Both the position numbers and the translations under genes were made by a program. Under the pieces are notes generated by a model. That model ran no database searches. It was not told where the DNA came from and saw only the letters and a list, made by a program, of their open reading frames with translations. Shown here one piece after another: positions 61,541 to 64,000 of a DNA stretch of 64,000 nucleotides (position 1 is its first letter; each line of letters starts with the position of its first letter). Source of the stretch: Antedon mediterranea. Its lineage: Eukaryota > Echinodermata > Crinoidea > Comatulida > Antedonidae. Location: NCBI RefSeq assembly GCF_964355755.1, contig NC_092677.1, forward strand, positions 27,746,101 through 27,810,100, read 5' to 3'.

Positions 61541-63812
61541 ATGGAAACACGCAAGCAGAGTATTGGATCCAAAATATCAGCAAATGGTTCGATAACATCA
61601 AGTACAGGAGATGGAGAAGGAATCGGGCTTGTCCGCCAACTCGGGATATTTTCATTTTCATCGTTAATTATCGGAACGGTGATTGGATCTGGTATTTTCA
61701 TTTCTCCAAAAGGAATTTTAGAATATACACATACAGTTGGATTATCCATGATAATATGGGTGGTGTGTGGTTTAATTTCAACATTAGGTGCTCTCAGTTA
61801 TGGAGAATTAGGTACAACATTCACAAAAGCTGGAGGAGATTTTATATACCTTTTGGAATCGTTTGGGCCTATGACAGCGTTTCTAAGAGTTTGGACTTGT
61901 CTGGCAGCTGTTAGGACTGGCACGTGGGCAGTTCTTGCTATAACATCGGCTACTTATATTTTAACTCCTTTTTATCCTAGTTGTCCTGTTCCAGGATTGG
62001 CTGTCCGTCTTCTTGCTGCCACGATTTTGTGTAAGTATTTATATAGATGGATTAAACAGGCCGAACGTTTCCAAATCAACATCATTGTTCCAATAAAGTA
62101 ACACTAAGCAACATGTAATACAATAATTTATTTACAATCTGTAATCTATGAAAAAAAGTGGAAATTATTTTCTTGACACGGTTCTTAGAGAAAGATTTGT
62201 TGTAGAATATTAAGAGTTGGTTAAATAAATTATGTAGGATATTAAATTTTTGAACTTTAACTTGTCTATGACGTGACCCAGTCAATGCTCATGGCTATCT
62301 CTTCATGTAAACAGAATAATAGCTGATAATGTTTGTTTTCATTGCAGGTGCGGTTTTCTTAGTCAATTGCGTCAGCGTTCCATTAACCTCTCGTTTGAAT
62401 GTATTTTTCACAATCGTGAAAGTGTCTGGTTTGATTGTGATTGTCATAGCCGGTATCGTGCTTCTTATCCAAGGTAAGAATGTTATCTGCGAGGCACAAG
62501 AATGACCTAATCCATCAGATACATTGACCACCTCTTCATCACTATTGAAAAAACGGTTCAAACGTCTTCACATACGGCTCAAAGCACATATAAAACATTG
62601 TCCAAACTTCTTTTGTTTCTTCGATTGTTGACAAAAAACTGGTCAAAGTGGTTCATCCAAATAGACACTAGCAAATTTAGACTCACAACTGTAGGATGGT
62701 AGCCATATCATTAGAAAAAGAATGAATGTATGCACCACGTGTTTACGCCAAGTAAAATGTCCTAATGGTTAAGATAAGTTAATTTGTTTCTTTCAGGAAA
62801 CACGGAAAACTTTGAAGACGCATTCAAAGGAGACGGACAATTTAAATGGATAGATCTTCCTCTTGCATTTTATTCTGGCCTTTTTGCATTTTCTGGTTGG
62901 TAAGTTGCTACTGGTATTACACAATAACTTCATATTAGATTTACTATCCAACATGCAATATAAGAAACCTCTTGATTGTTTGTTAATTGGTAATGACAAA
63001 TATATTTTGTCTTTATCATTAGGCAAATTACAGCTGCTATGGTAGAAGAAGTGATCAACCCATCAAGGTACGGTTTATAAATCTTTAAACATTCTTTAGT
63101 ATATTGAAAGTACTTTCTAATTTGCATTATTATTAAACAAATATAATTACAAATTTTCAGAACTCTTCCTGTTTCAACAGTCATCGCTATGACAGTGATT
63201 ACCAGTGTATACATCATGGCAAATATTGCATATTTCACTGTTCTATCACCAGCTGAGATTCTCGCTTCTGACGCCGTTGCATTGGTAAATACCGTATTGC
63301 CTTGTTCTTTGCATCAAATTCGTCCATCAATTCTTTTCTTTATATTCCTTCTTGACGCAATAACCTCGCTCCTTCTGCCATCTTTCTCATCAGACCTCCA
63401 ATAATCATCATTTTATAGTCATCATTATCGTTTAGTATGTTGCTTTTGTAGAGTTTTGGTCAGAAGGTGTTTGGAGACTGGGCCTGGATATTATCGCTTG
63501 TGGTAGCGTTTTCTTGTATAGGTGCAATTAATGGCGGGATCTTGTCCACTTCAAGGTAATGTTGACAATCATTTATATTACACTCGAACCGAACATTTTT
63601 CTAAATGCAAGATGCAACCTCATTTATACGTTCCCGTTTTGTTCCTTTTCCAAATAATTTCTACTTTTTTGGAAGATTCTCCTTTACTTATGTTCTTATT
63701 TGTTTCTCCTCTTAGAATGAACTTTGCAGCGTCACGTGAGGGTCAATTACCTAAACTGTTATCAATGATTCACATAAACTTCAAAACACCAATGCCGTCT
63801 GCAGTCATTATG
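61541..63812 (+). CDS. SLC7-family amino-acid transporter, tandem paralogue, 3' end cut by window
   Basis: Second copy of the light-chain type amino-acid transporter. Exons seen: 61541-62030, 62348-62473, 62797-62899, 63023-63067, 63161-63284, 63452-63555, 63716-63812 (1089 nt, 363 residues). Exons 2 to 7 have exactly the same lengths and phases as in the gene at 55126 (126, 103, 45, 124, 104, 97), which shows tandem duplication. The start chosen is the ATG of METRKQ; an in-frame TTG upstream is not needed. TM1 has GSGIF (49-53) and ISPKG. Cys148 (PSCPV) is the likely heavy-chain disulphide site. TM6 reads FAFSGW followed by QITAAMVEE, again unlike the usual YLNFVTEE. SREGQLPKLLSMI matches the TM8-9 loop. 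By comparison with the neighbour, three more exons (about 130 residues) lie beyond the window. Sequence divergence from the neighbour is substantial, so the duplication is old. Confidence 0.92.
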
Positions 63813-64000
63813 GTAATTAGCTGCTGCTATCTTGCAATGCAATTGGTCCAAAGACTACTTAGTGTTACATCTGCATTTCTACTACAACTGAATATAGTTT
63901 AACTTAAGTTCTATATTCTACCACACTTTTGGAAAATCACCTGTATAAACAAAAAACTATTACTAGCTAAATTTCTGAAGTCCATGATTTCTGGTTGATC

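Noticed and set aside
62863-63404. Separate small genes on either strand within the second transporter
   Set aside because: These frames run across exon-intron borders of the SLC7 gene, whose exons match its neighbour in length and phase.

Overview
The window looks like nuclear DNA from an AT-rich invertebrate animal genome, most likely a deuterostome. The evidence is three kinds of intron-containing genes with GT-AG splice sites and recognisable animal products: mitochondrial DHODH, secreted avidin, and SLC7 transporter light chains. The frequent 'taggcctac' motif and the non-coding DNA packed with palindromic elements fit an echinoderm-like genome, but this sequence alone does not fix the species.

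Layout. 1-4604 is non-coding and holds an old reverse-oriented copy of a dispersed element (247-541), a 261-bp unit repeated three times (1770-2554) and a ~196-bp hairpin-rich unit repeated about seven times (3131-4604). 4605-41404 is one very large satellite array (36.8 kb). Its 98-bp and 150-bp monomers carry a strong palindrome and are interrupted about 40 times by a ~300-bp spacer block, giving a higher-order structure. The array is a patchwork of kilobase-scale internal duplications (offsets about 2.80, 4.05, 8.82, 10.42 and 16.18 kb). One 827-bp transposon-like insertion was copied along with the satellite. Diverged sequence of the same hairpin family resumes right after the array (41405-41700), so the satellite appears to sit inside one hairpin unit. 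41768-46113 holds four tandem copies of a ~1.07-kb unit, each with a tRNA-like Pol III box A/box B signal and a CRE palindrome.

Genes. DHODH (minus strand, 46557-48822, first and possibly last exons not found) encodes the mitochondrial fourth step of pyrimidine synthesis. A complete five-exon secreted avidin gene (minus, 53163-54451) keeps most biotin-binding residues and has an extra acidic N-terminal exon. Two tandem SLC7-type amino-acid transporter genes lie on the plus strand: one complete with ten exons (55126-60489) and one cut by the window end after seven exons (61541-63812). Their exon phases match throughout and exons 2-7 have the same lengths, so they arose by tandem gene duplication.

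The genes are ordinary neighbours rather than a pathway. The main novelty is the satellite and its relation to the flanking hairpin element; the avidin gene is the most interesting protein-coding item. All exon models were read by eye from splice signals, reading frame and family similarity. No database search was run.
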